Shown here: piece by piece, positions 16,981-24,985 of the stretch | Layout of the letters: each line of letters starts with the position of its first letter | Position numbering within the stretch: position 1 is the stretch's first letter | Assembly (NCBI RefSeq): GCF_013386765.1 | Contig: NZ_JACARE010000010.1 | Span: forward strand, 124,001 to 188,000 | DNA from: Pseudomonas yamanorum | Lineage (GTDB): Bacteria; Pseudomonadota; Gammaproteobacteria; Pseudomonadales; Pseudomonadaceae | DNA length: 64,000 bases | Direction of reading: 5' to 3' | Made by a program: the position numbers and the translations under genes | Notes under the pieces: generated by a model | The model's database searches: none | What the model saw: only the letters and a program-made list of their open reading frames with translations | Told to the model about the DNA's origin: nothing

Positions 16981-17538
16981 ATGGACAAGCAAGAAGAACT
17001 CGACGCCCTGGCGATCCTGATCCACGACCTGCGCAAGCACAAGAAGCTCACCCTGGCGCAACTCGCGCAAAAGATCGAGCGTTCCGTGGGTTTCCTGTCC
17101 CAGGTTGAACGCGGCCTTTCGCGCCCCACTGTGGCCGACCTCACCGCCATCAGCCACGCCCTCGGTGTGCCCACCACCTATTTCTACAGCCTGTCCAAAC
17201 CCAAAGCGGTGGATTGGGTCACGCGCCCCAATGAGCGACGCACCGTGTATTACGCCAACGGCATCACCGACATCCTGGTGTCGCCGAGCATGCATGGCGC
17301 GTTCTCGATCCTCGACAGCCTGCTGGCCCCCGGTGCCAACAGTGGCGAACAGACCATGAGTGACCGCGCCGAACAGGCCGGCTACGTACTGGAGGGCGAG
17401 TTGACGCTGTGGGTCGAGGGCGAGGCCGACTCGGTCACCCTGGGCCAAGGTGACAGCTTCCACCTGGCCAGTTTTGCCCACTGCCGCTACGGCAACCTGA
17501 CCGACCTACCCGCCCGCGTGCTGTGGGTCTACAACTAG
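16981..17538 (+). CDS. Xre-family regulator with cupin domain (PuuR-like)
   Basis: 185 residues. N-terminal HTH_3 about 12-66 (LTLAQLAQKIERSVGFLSQVERG) and a C-terminal cupin about 105-182 (GYVLEGELTLWVEGE, LGQGDSFHLASFAHCRYGN). This architecture is that of PuuR and similar regulators of polyamine or amine catabolism; the cupin usually senses the substrate or its glutamylated form. It is followed 11 bp later by a glutamine-synthetase-like gene, the usual partner. The upstream 24-bp array suggests autoregulation. Confidence 0.88.
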   Translation: MDKQEELDALAILIHDLRKHKKLTLAQLAQKIERSVGFLSQVERGLSRPTVADLTAISHALGVPTTYFYSLSKPKAVDWVTRPNERRTVYYANGITDILVSPSMHGAFSILDSLLAPGANSGEQTMSDRAEQAGYVLEGELTLWVEGEADSVTLGQGDSFHLASFAHCRYGNLTDLPARVLWVYN

Positions 17539-17549
17539 GAGCAACACCC

Positions 17550-18896
17550 GTGAAAAGCCATTCCTCCACGCTGCTGGCCGAAGTCCGGACCTTTCGCCAG
17601 AACCATCCCGATGTGCGCTACGTCGACCTGATTGCCCTGGACATTCCCGGGCATTTCTACGGCAAACGCTACCCGGTGGAGATGCTGGAAAAGGTCGCCG
17701 CCGGCAGCCCCTTGAAGCTGCCGCAAAACGCCGTATTGCTGGGCGCCCAGGGCGGCCTGTTCAAGATCGGTGACTACTGCTTTCACGACGGTGACCCGGA
17801 CGCCAACCGCCGCCTGGTGCCCGGCACGCTCAAGCCGGTGAGCTGGGAAGCGCAGCCCCTGGGGCAGATGCTGATCACCTCCGACGGCACTGAAGCGCCG
17901 ATTGAATTCGAACCCCGGGAAGTGCTGGCCAAGGTGCTGGAGCGCCTGCACCGCAAAGGCATTCACCCGGTGGTGGCGTTTGAGCTGGAGTTCTACCTGT
18001 TCGACAAAAAGCTCAGCGACGGCCTGCCGCAGTTCGCTCGCGACCCGCTGAGCGATGACGCGGACGACCAGCCCAACCTGCACATCGAGCGCCTGTCACG
18101 CTTTGCGCCGGTGTTGGATGACATGGTCGAGACCGCCAAGGCCCAGGGCATCGACATCACGGTGATCACCGCCGAGCTGGGCCCCGGCCAGTTCGAGATC
18201 AATTTCGGCCACCTGGAAGACGGCCTGCGCGCCGCCGACTGGGCCGCCCTGTTCTGCCGCAGCACGCGCGGCGTGGCCCTCAAGCACGGTTATCGCGCCA
18301 GCTTCATGGCCAAGCCTTACCTGCAACATCCCGGCAGCGGCATGCATGTGCACGTCAGCCTGTACGACGCGGCAGGCAACAACCTGCTGGCGGCCCACCA
18401 GCAACAACCTTTGCGTCACGCGGTGGCCGGCTGCCTGGAACTGCTGCCCCACTGCATGCCGATCTTCTCGCCCAACCACAACGCCTTCCGCCGCCTCGGC
18501 GGCACGGTGAACGCGGCCACCCGCGCCTGCTGGGGTTTTGAGGACCGTGACGCCTGCGTGCGCATCCCGGAATCCGACCCGCGCAACCTGCGAATCGAAC
18601 ACCGCCTGGCCAGCGCCGACGCCAACCCGTACCTGGTGTTGGCGGCGATTCTGGTGGGGCTGGAGCATGGCCTTGACGCGGCCAAAGAGCCCTTCGCCCC
18701 ACTGAACGAAGACCGCAACAGCGGCACGGATTTCCCCCTGGAAATGCTCGAAGCGGTGCGCGCCATGCAGCATCAGCCGGTGCTGCGCGAAGGCCTGGGC
18801 GCAGAGTTTGTCGACGTGTATTGCGAAAACAAACGCCAGGACCATCTGGCGTTCCAGCAGGAGATTCATGCGCGGGAATATCGCTGGTATCTCTAA
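17550..18896 (+). CDS. Glutamine synthetase-like gamma-glutamylation enzyme
   Basis: 448 residues from the GTG at 17550 with TAGGAG 8 bases upstream. GS catalytic-domain signatures: FELEFYLFD, TAELGPGQFEINFGH, GSGMHVHVSLYD, SPNHNAFRRLGG and the late IEHRLASADANPYL. Together with the Xre-cupin regulator this points to a PuuA/GlnA-type ligase that glutamylates a polyamine or other amine in the cytoplasm, rather than assimilatory glutamine synthesis. The substrate is not shown: no aminotransferase, aldehyde dehydrogenase or PuuD hydrolase lies next to it. Confidence 0.82.
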   Translation: MKSHSSTLLAEVRTFRQNHPDVRYVDLIALDIPGHFYGKRYPVEMLEKVAAGSPLKLPQNAVLLGAQGGLFKIGDYCFHDGDPDANRRLVPGTLKPVSWEAQPLGQMLITSDGTEAPIEFEPREVLAKVLERLHRKGIHPVVAFELEFYLFDKKLSDGLPQFARDPLSDDADDQPNLHIERLSRFAPVLDDMVETAKAQGIDITVITAELGPGQFEINFGHLEDGLRAADWAALFCRSTRGVALKHGYRASFMAKPYLQHPGSGMHVHVSLYDAAGNNLLAAHQQQPLRHAVAGCLELLPHCMPIFSPNHNAFRRLGGTVNAATRACWGFEDRDACVRIPESDPRNLRIEHRLASADANPYLVLAAILVGLEHGLDAAKEPFAPLNEDRNSGTDFPLEMLEAVRAMQHQPVLREGLGAEFVDVYCENKRQDHLAFQQEIHAREYRWYL

Positions 18897-18914
18897 CTGA
18901 TCCACTCCCCTTTC

Positions 18915-19005
18915 CGTAGCAGCTGTCGAGCCTTGGCGAGGCTGCGTTCGCGGTGTGTCTGATACACCGCTGACGCAGCCTCGCCAAGGCTCGACAGCTG
19001 CTACG
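18915..19005. repeat. REPIN-like two-armed repeat (CGTAGCAGCTGTCGAGCC family)
   Basis: Arms of about 32 bp (18915-18946 and 18974-19005) are exact complements: GTAGCAGCTGTCGAGCCTTG and on into GCGAGGCTGCG. It is a different sequence class from the other repeats of the window. It separates the synthetase gene from alkC. Confidence 0.85.
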
Positions 19006-19071
19006 ACGCGGGGCGTGCGATATCGGGTTTTGCATGTAATCTGATGGCCAACTTCATCTGCGGACTTGCCC

Positions 19072-20169
19072 ATGACCGAACAAAGCGCCCCGGCCCTGAA
19101 GGAAATCTTCAACGCCGAACGCCTGCAGCACATCGCCACCGAAATGACGGCGGTGTACCCGGCGTTCGACGCCAAGGGTTTCCTCAAGCACGCCAAGGCC
19201 GGGCTCGCGGACCTGTCGGTGATGCAGCGCATGGCTCGGGTCAGCGAAAGCCTGCACGCCGTGATCCCGCTGGATTATCCCCAAACGCTGAAGTTGCTGT
19301 ATGCCCTGGCTCCACGCCTGAACAGCGCCTTTGTCAGCCTGTTCCTGCCCCATTACGTCGCCAGTTACGGCGGTGAAGACTTCAAGCGCTCCATGGCCGC
19401 GCTCAAGTACTTCACCACCTTCGGCTCTGCCGAGTTTGCCGTACGGCATTTTCTGCTGAGTGATTTCAAGCGCACCCTGGCGGTGATGCAAGGCTGGTCG
19501 CTGGACGAAAACGAACACGTGCGCCGCCTCGCCAGCGAAGGCTCGCGGCCACGGTTGCCCTGGTCCTTTCGCCTGGCCAATGTGCAGGCCGACCCGAGCC
19601 TGTGCGCCTCGATCCTCGACAACCTCAAGGCCGACAGCAGCCTGTACGTGCGCAAGTCGGTGGCCAATCACCTCAACGACATCACCAAGGATCATCCGGA
19701 TTGGGTGCTGGGCTTGATCGAAGGCTGGTCGCTGGAGAACCCCCACACGGCCTGGATCGCCCGCCACGCGCTGCGCAGTTTGATCAAGCAAGGCAACGCC
19801 CGGGCGCTGACGATCATGGGTGCAGGGGCCAGGGCCGAGGTGAAGATCCATCAGCTCAAGGTCGAGCCGGCGGTGATCAACCTGGGCGACCGGATCAACC
19901 TGTCCTTCAGCCTGGAATCCATGGCCGACACGCCGCAAAAGCTGGTGGTGGACTACGCCATCGACTACGTGAAAAGCGCCGGTCACAGCGCGTCGAAAGT
20001 GTTCAAGCTCAAGGCGTTTACCCTCGCTGCCAGGGAACATCACGCGATTAGTCGTGGCCAACATATTCGTGAACTGACCACGCGCAAGCACTATCCCGGC
20101 AAGCACGCGGTGCATGTGCTGGTGAATGGGGAGCGGTTGGGCAGTGTTGAATTTGAGTTGCTGAACTGA
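19072..20169 (+). CDS. alkC: AlkC-type DNA alkylation repair glycosylase with Ig-like tail
   Basis: 365 residues. HEAT-like helical repeats fill about 1-265, with blocks such as EFAVRHFLLSDF, DENEHVRRLASEGSRPRLPW and DNLKADSSLYVRKSVANHLNDI; these are signatures of the AlkC/AlkD superfamily. Residues about 270-365 (VKIHQLKVEPAVINLGDRI, later GKHAVHVLVNGERLG) form the immunoglobulin-like domain known from AlkC, which removes N3-methyladenine and N1-methyladenine without flipping the base. It is a single gene between two REPINs; no SOS box was noticed upstream. Confidence 0.85.
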   Translation: MTEQSAPALKEIFNAERLQHIATEMTAVYPAFDAKGFLKHAKAGLADLSVMQRMARVSESLHAVIPLDYPQTLKLLYALAPRLNSAFVSLFLPHYVASYGGEDFKRSMAALKYFTTFGSAEFAVRHFLLSDFKRTLAVMQGWSLDENEHVRRLASEGSRPRLPWSFRLANVQADPSLCASILDNLKADSSLYVRKSVANHLNDITKDHPDWVLGLIEGWSLENPHTAWIARHALRSLIKQGNARALTIMGAGARAEVKIHQLKVEPAVINLGDRINLSFSLESMADTPQKLVVDYAIDYVKSAGHSASKVFKLKAFTLAAREHHAISRGQHIRELTTRKHYPGKHAVHVLVNGERLGSVEFELLN

Positions 20170-20198
20170 AGATTTTCTCCATAACAAAACCTATCAAC

Positions 20199-20287
20199 TG
20201 TAGGAGCTGGCTTGCCTGCGATAGCGGAGTTTCAGCCGATAAATATGTAGCTGATACACCGCGATCGCAGGCAAGCCAGCTCCTACA
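20199..20287. repeat. REPIN-like two-armed repeat (TGTAGGAGCTGGCTTGCCTGCGAT family)
   Basis: Arms TGTAGGAGCTGGCTTGCC and its complement enclose about 45 bases; the next bases (TGCGATAG/CGATCGCA) also pair. It lies between convergent alkC and the LysR gene and may terminate both. Confidence 0.85.
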
Positions 20288-20308
20288 TTTTTGATTCGGT
20301 TTACTCAG

Positions 20309-21199
20309 TTAAGCCTCGCCCAGCAACAGCTTCTGCTCCCGCGCGCACAACTCCACCAGGTAATCCCACAACACCCGCAACCTTACCGACTTGTGCAACT
20401 CGCGCCGGGAACTGATCCAGTAACTGCGCTGGATGCTCTCCCCCGGCAGCAGCGGCACCAGGTCCGGGTCGCTGGCGGCCATGAAGCACGGCAACACGGC
20501 AATCCCCAATCCCGAACGCGCCGCCTGGTGCTGTGCGATCACGCTGGTGCTGTGGAACACCACCTTGGGGTTGCGACAGAAGCTGCTGAGGAACTTCAGT
20601 TCCTGGCTGAACAGCAAATCGTCGACGTAATCGATCCAGGCGTGGACGGCCAGGTCCTCGCGTTTCTCAATCGGCGGCGTGCGGTCCAGGTAGCTGCGGC
20701 TGGCGTAGAGCGCCAGGCGGTAGTCGGTGAGTTTGCGGGTCACCAGTTGGTCGACGCTGGGGCGTTCCAGGTGGATGCTGATCTCTGCTTCGCGGTTGAG
20801 AATGCTGACAAAACGCGGCACCGCCAGCAGTTCCACCTCCAGGCCCGGATAGCGTTCGAACAGGCCACCCATGCGGCCGGCCAAAAACATCACGCCCAAT
20901 CCTTCGGCCACCCCCAGGCGGATCTTGCCCAGGGGCGCGGCGGAGTGGGTCAGTTCTTCTTCGGCCAGCAGGGCCACGTTTTCCATGGCTTCGGCATGCT
21001 TGAGCAGCGCTTCGCCCGAAGGGGTGAGTTCGTAGCCCTGGGCATGCTGCACGAACAGCGCGGTACCGAGGCTTTTTTCGATGGCCTCGATATGCCGGGC
21101 CACGGTGGCATGGGTGGTTTTCAGGCGTTGCGCCGCCGTGAGCAGGCGTCCGCTACGCTGTAACTCGAGAAAGAACCGCAGGTCATTCCAGTCGAACAT
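20309..21199 (-). CDS. LysR-family regulator, divergent from GMC oxidoreductase
   Basis: 296 residues from the ATG at 21199 (GGAGG 5 bases upstream). HTH about 5-60 (DLRFFLELQRSGRLLTAAQRL, then TTHATVARHIEAIE) and an effector-binding domain about 88-290. It is transcribed away from the GMC oxidoreductase and MHS transporter genes with a 130-bp gap that holds a direct repeat, so it most likely controls them. Ligand unknown. Confidence 0.88.
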   Translation of the reverse strand: MFDWNDLRFFLELQRSGRLLTAAQRLKTTHATVARHIEAIEKSLGTALFVQHAQGYELTPSGEALLKHAEAMENVALLAEEELTHSAAPLGKIRLGVAEGLGVMFLAGRMGGLFERYPGLEVELLAVPRFVSILNREAEISIHLERPSVDQLVTRKLTDYRLALYASRSYLDRTPPIEKREDLAVHAWIDYVDDLLFSQELKFLSSFCRNPKVVFHSTSVIAQHQAARSGLGIAVLPCFMAASDPDLVPLLPGESIQRSYWISSRRELHKSVRLRVLWDYLVELCAREQKLLLGEA

Positions 21200-21259
21200 G
21201 TCGCCTCCGCTCTCCACCTTGAAAGCATCGCTGTCTAAAAACGCACAGCAGCTGGGTAA

Positions 21260-21289
21260 AAACTAACATTTTTAAGACGAAAACTAACA
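21260..21289. promoter_or_regulatory. Direct repeat AAACTAACA x2 in LysR/GMC promoter region
   Basis: AAACTAACA at 21260-21268 and 21281-21289, 21 bp apart (two helical turns), 40 bp before the GMC start. It is in the divergent promoter, so it may bind the LysR protein, although LysR sites are usually inverted T-N11-A repeats. Confidence 0.4.
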
Positions 21290-21329
21290 ACTAGGATGGA
21301 GCCAATAAGAAAAACAAGCGAGGCCTCAG

Positions 21330-22973
21330 ATGCCCATTGCAGCTGCTGAATACGATTACGTGGTAGTAGGCGCCGGCCCCGCAGGCTGCCTGCTGGCCAA
21401 TCGACTGTCCGCCAACCCGGCCCATCGCGTGCTGCTGCTTGAAGCCGGCGGTCGTGATAACTATCCCTGGATCCATATTCCCGTCGGCTACCTGTTCTGC
21501 ATCGGCAACCCGCGCACCGACTGGTGCTTCAAGACCGAAGCCCAGGAAGGCCTGCAAGGCCGTGCCCTGAGCTACCCGCGGGGCAAGGTGTTGGGCGGCT
21601 GTTCGTCGATCAACGGCATGATCTACATGCGCGGCCAGGCTCGGGATTACGACGGCTGGGCCGAAGACAATCCCGGCTGGGCCTGGAAGGATGTGCTGGC
21701 GCTGTTCAAGCAAAGCGAAAACCATTTTGCCGGGGCCTCGGAATTTCACAGCGATGGTGGCGAGTGGCGGGTTGAGCAACAGCGCCTGCACTGGCCGATC
21801 CTCGATGCGTTTCGCGAGGCGGCGCAGCAGAGCGGTATCGCGAGCATCAGCGACTTCAACCAGGGCGATAACGAAGGCTGCGGCTATTTCCAGGTCAACC
21901 AGAAATCCGGGGTGCGCTGGAATGCGGCCAAGGCGTTCCTCAAGCCGATCCGCCAGCGGCCCAACCTGACAGTGATGACTGAAGTTGAAGTCGACCGCGT
22001 GCTGCTGGAGAACGGCCGCGCCACCTCGGTGGTTGCTCGCCAGCAAGGCCAGGCCGTCACATGGCGGGCCCGCAAGGAAATCATCCTGTGCGCCGGTTCG
22101 GTGGGCTCCCCCGGCATCCTGCAACGCTCCGGCATCGGCCCTTCCAGCGTGCTCAAGCCCTTGGGCATCAACGTGCTGCACGAGTTGCCCGGCGTCGGCG
22201 GCAACCTGCAGGATCACCTGCAACTGCGCCTGATCTACAAGCTGGAAAACGCTCGCACCCTGAACCAGATCGCCGGCACCGTGTGGGGCAAGATGGGCAT
22301 GGGCCTGCGTTATCTGTACGACCGCAGCGGCCCGCTGTCCATGGCCCCCAGCCAGTTGGGCGCGTTTGCCCGCTCCGGGCCGGAACAGACGTCGGCCAAC
22401 CTTGAATACCACGTGCAACCGCTGTCCCTGGAGCGCTTTGGCGAGCCGCTGCACGGGTTCCCGGCCTTCACCGCCTCGGTGTGTGACCTGCGCCCGCAAA
22501 GCCGCGGCCGCATCGACATTCGCTCGGCCAACCCGGCAGACGCACCGCTGATCCGCCCCAATTACCTCAGCCATCCGGAAGACCTGCGCGTCGCCGCCGA
22601 CGCCATTCGCCTGACCCGGCGCATCGTCTCGGCGCCGGCCCTGAAGCAGTTCAACCCGGTGGAATACCTGCCCGGCGAAGAACTGCAGACAGACGAACAG
22701 CTGCAAGAGGCCGCCGCCCGCATCGGCACCACGATTTTCCACCCGGTGGGCACCTGCCGCATGGGCAGCGACAAAGACGCGGTGGTTGACGCACAACTGC
22801 GGGTGCACGGCGTGCCCGGCCTGCGCATCGCCGACGCGTCGGTGATGCCGCGCATTACTTCAGGCAACACCTGCTCACCCACGCTGATGATCGCGGAAAA
22901 AGCCGCGCAGCTTATCCTTTCGCCGAACACAAGGAGCCTCGCCCCGGAGAAAGAACTGACTTTACCGGCTTGA
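21330..22973 (+). CDS. GMC-family FAD alcohol/choline dehydrogenase
   Basis: 547 residues. FAD-binding DYVVVGAGPAGCLLANRLS at 9-27, the GMC signature 1 around 84-106 (PRGKVLGGCSSINGMIY) and signature 2 (GSVGSPGILQRSGIGP) near 257. Catalytic His of the family in FHPVGTCRMG near 470 and the final SGNTCSPTLMIAEKA. It oxidises primary alcohols to aldehydes at the inner membrane (like BetA/AlkJ); the substrate is not fixed by sequence. GCGAGG lies 5 bases upstream. Downstream is an MHS transporter, probably the importer of the substrate. Confidence 0.88.
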   Translation: MPIAAAEYDYVVVGAGPAGCLLANRLSANPAHRVLLLEAGGRDNYPWIHIPVGYLFCIGNPRTDWCFKTEAQEGLQGRALSYPRGKVLGGCSSINGMIYMRGQARDYDGWAEDNPGWAWKDVLALFKQSENHFAGASEFHSDGGEWRVEQQRLHWPILDAFREAAQQSGIASISDFNQGDNEGCGYFQVNQKSGVRWNAAKAFLKPIRQRPNLTVMTEVEVDRVLLENGRATSVVARQQGQAVTWRARKEIILCAGSVGSPGILQRSGIGPSSVLKPLGINVLHELPGVGGNLQDHLQLRLIYKLENARTLNQIAGTVWGKMGMGLRYLYDRSGPLSMAPSQLGAFARSGPEQTSANLEYHVQPLSLERFGEPLHGFPAFTASVCDLRPQSRGRIDIRSANPADAPLIRPNYLSHPEDLRVAADAIRLTRRIVSAPALKQFNPVEYLPGEELQTDEQLQEAAARIGTTIFHPVGTCRMGSDKDAVVDAQLRVHGVPGLRIADASVMPRITSGNTCSPTLMIAEKAAQLILSPNTRSLAPEKELTLPA

Positions 22974-23062
22974 CCTGTAGGAGCCCGGCTTGCCGGCGAT
23001 GGCATTTTCAAGTGTTGTGCACAGCTTGAGAGCGCCATCGCCGGCAAGCCGGTTCCTACAGG
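22974..23062. repeat. REPIN-like two-armed repeat (TGTAGGAGCCCGGCTTGCCGGCGAT family)
   Basis: Arms CCTGTAGGAGCCCGGCTTGC and GCAAGCCGGTTCCTACAGG enclose about 40 bases. It lies between the GMC and transporter genes, so their co-transcription would have to pass through it. Confidence 0.85.
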
Positions 23063-23130
23063 GGAACAGCGGCGCCGATTCGGCGCCGACAGTGGAACAA
23101 CAATAAATAATCACTGTGAGGGCTACCCAA

Positions 23131-24753
23131 ATGTCAGAACACGCTCAACCCCTGGACCCGGCGCTCGGCGCACGCTCGAGCAACGACACACAGAAAGTCA
23201 TCTTCGCCTCCTCCCTCGGGACGGTGTTCGAATGGTATGACTTCTTCCTCTACGGCGCCCTCGCGGCGGTAATCAGCAAGCAGTTCTTTGCCGGGGTCAA
23301 CGACACCACGGCGTTTATCTTCGCCCTGATGGCCTTCGCCGCCGGTTTTGTCGTGCGCCCGTTCGGCGCGCTGGTGTTCGGTCGGCTGGGTGACATGATC
23401 GGGCGCAAATACACGTTCCTCGCCACCATCATCCTGATGGGCCTGGCGACCTTCTGCGTGGGCCTGCTGCCGACCTATTCAAGCATCGGCATCGCCGCAC
23501 CGATCATCCTCGTGGCACTGCGCATGCTCCAGGGCCTGGCGCTGGGCGGTGAGTACGGCGGCGCAGCCACCTACGTGGCCGAGCACGCTCCAGCGGGCAA
23601 ACGCGGCTTCCACACCAGCTGGATTCAATCCACCGCGACCCTTGGCCTGCTGCTGTCACTGCTGGTGGTGCTGGCCTGCCGTTACTTCACCGGTGACCAG
23701 TTCGAAGTCTGGGGCTGGCGCCTGCCGTTCCTGCTGTCGATCGTGCTGCTGGGCATCTCCACCTGGATCCGCATGAGCCTGCATGAGTCGCCGGCGTTCC
23801 TGAAAATGAAAGAGGAAGGCAAGGCCAGCAAGGCGCCGATCCGCGAGTCCTTCGGCAAATGGGAAAACCTCAAGATCGTGCTGATTGCGCTGTTCAGCAT
23901 CAACGCCGGGCAAGCGGTGACGTTCTATGCCGCGCAGTTTTATGTGCTGTTTTTCCTCACACAGTTTTTGAAGATGGACCCGGCACTGGCCAACATGCTG
24001 CTGATCATCAGCGTGGTGATTGGCGCGCCGTTCTTTATCTTCTTCGGCTGGCTGTCGGACAAGCTGGGGCGCAAGCCGGTGTTGATGGTCGGCCTGCTGC
24101 TGGCCACCGCGCTGTACTTCCCGATCTTCAAGGGCCTGGCGCACTACACCAACCCGGCGATGGACCACGCGAGCCGCCAGTCACCGATCACCGTATTGGC
24201 CGACCCGGCCACCTGCACCTTCCAGTTCGACCCGGTGGGCAAGGCGCGTTTTGACAGCCCGTGCGACAAGGTCAAGACCTTCCTGGTGAAACAGGGCCTG
24301 CCGTACGAAAGCGCGGCCGCCCCGGCCGGCAGTGCGGTGCAGGTGAGCGTGGGTGATGTGCAAATCAACGGTTACGACGAAGCTGCCCTGAAAGGCGCGG
24401 TGACGTTGGCGGGCTATCCGCAGTCGGCTGACGTGGCGCAGGTCAACAAAACCATGGTGGTGGTGCTGATCGTGGCACTGATCCTGATCGCCGCCATGTG
24501 CTACGGCCCGCTGGCAGCGCTGATGGTGGAACTGTTCCCGACGCGCATCCGCTACACCTCGTTGTCGCTGCCTTACCACATCGGGAATGGCTGGTTCGGT
24601 GGGTTCCTGCCGACGGTGTCGTTTGCACTGGTGGTGTACACCGGGGATATCTTCTATGGCCTGTGGTACCCGGTGGTGATTACCGGGGTGAGCCTGATCG
24701 TGGGGCTGATTTGCCTGAAAGAGACCAAGAACGTGGATATCGACAAGAACTGA
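23131..24753 (+). CDS. MHS-family MFS metabolite:H+ symporter with large periplasmic insert
   Basis: 540 residues, about 12 helices. Signatures SSLGTVFEWYDFFLYG, RPFGALVFGRLGDMIGRK and LQGLALGGEYGGAATY are those of the MHS group (KgtP/ProP/ShiA). Family members are usually 430-450 residues; here about 105 extra residues (about 336-440) with two Cys split helices 8 and 9 and would face the periplasm. It follows the GMC dehydrogenase on the same strand and is probably its substrate importer. Start at 23131 with GAGGG upstream. Confidence 0.85.
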   Translation: MSEHAQPLDPALGARSSNDTQKVIFASSLGTVFEWYDFFLYGALAAVISKQFFAGVNDTTAFIFALMAFAAGFVVRPFGALVFGRLGDMIGRKYTFLATIILMGLATFCVGLLPTYSSIGIAAPIILVALRMLQGLALGGEYGGAATYVAEHAPAGKRGFHTSWIQSTATLGLLLSLLVVLACRYFTGDQFEVWGWRLPFLLSIVLLGISTWIRMSLHESPAFLKMKEEGKASKAPIRESFGKWENLKIVLIALFSINAGQAVTFYAAQFYVLFFLTQFLKMDPALANMLLIISVVIGAPFFIFFGWLSDKLGRKPVLMVGLLLATALYFPIFKGLAHYTNPAMDHASRQSPITVLADPATCTFQFDPVGKARFDSPCDKVKTFLVKQGLPYESAAAPAGSAVQVSVGDVQINGYDEAALKGAVTLAGYPQSADVAQVNKTMVVVLIVALILIAAMCYGPLAALMVELFPTRIRYTSLSLPYHIGNGWFGGFLPTVSFALVVYTGDIFYGLWYPVVITGVSLIVGLICLKETKNVDIDKN

Positions 24754-24783
24754 ACCTCCACTTTGTCGCCACTGAAGATCCAG

Positions 24784-24872
24784 TGTGGGAGCTGGCTTGC
24801 CTGCGATGCGGACACCTCGGCGTTTCAGTTACACCGAGGTGATGCTATCGCGGGCAAGCCCGCTCCCACATT
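24784..24872. repeat. REPIN-like two-armed repeat (TGTGGGAGCTGGCTTGCC family)
   Basis: Left arm TGTGGGAGCTGGCTTGCC, right arm GGGCAAGCCCGCTCCCACA; the arms differ at some bases but match by compensating changes only in part. The inner part carries the pair ACACCTCGG/CCGAGGTGA. 24873-24985 holds no gene; it is the topB leader. Confidence 0.8.
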
Positions 24873-24985
24873 GGGTTCAGTGCCAGACACACAAATTGCT
24901 GTATATCCATCCAGATAAAAGTTGCCCAATTCTGATTTATTGCCCATCCTGCTCCCCATTCAATTGCGTAGCGAATGTGGTGACC

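Noticed and set aside
24785..24985. N-terminal extension of topoisomerase III
   Set aside because: The extension is translated REPIN sequence; the known family start is at 24986.
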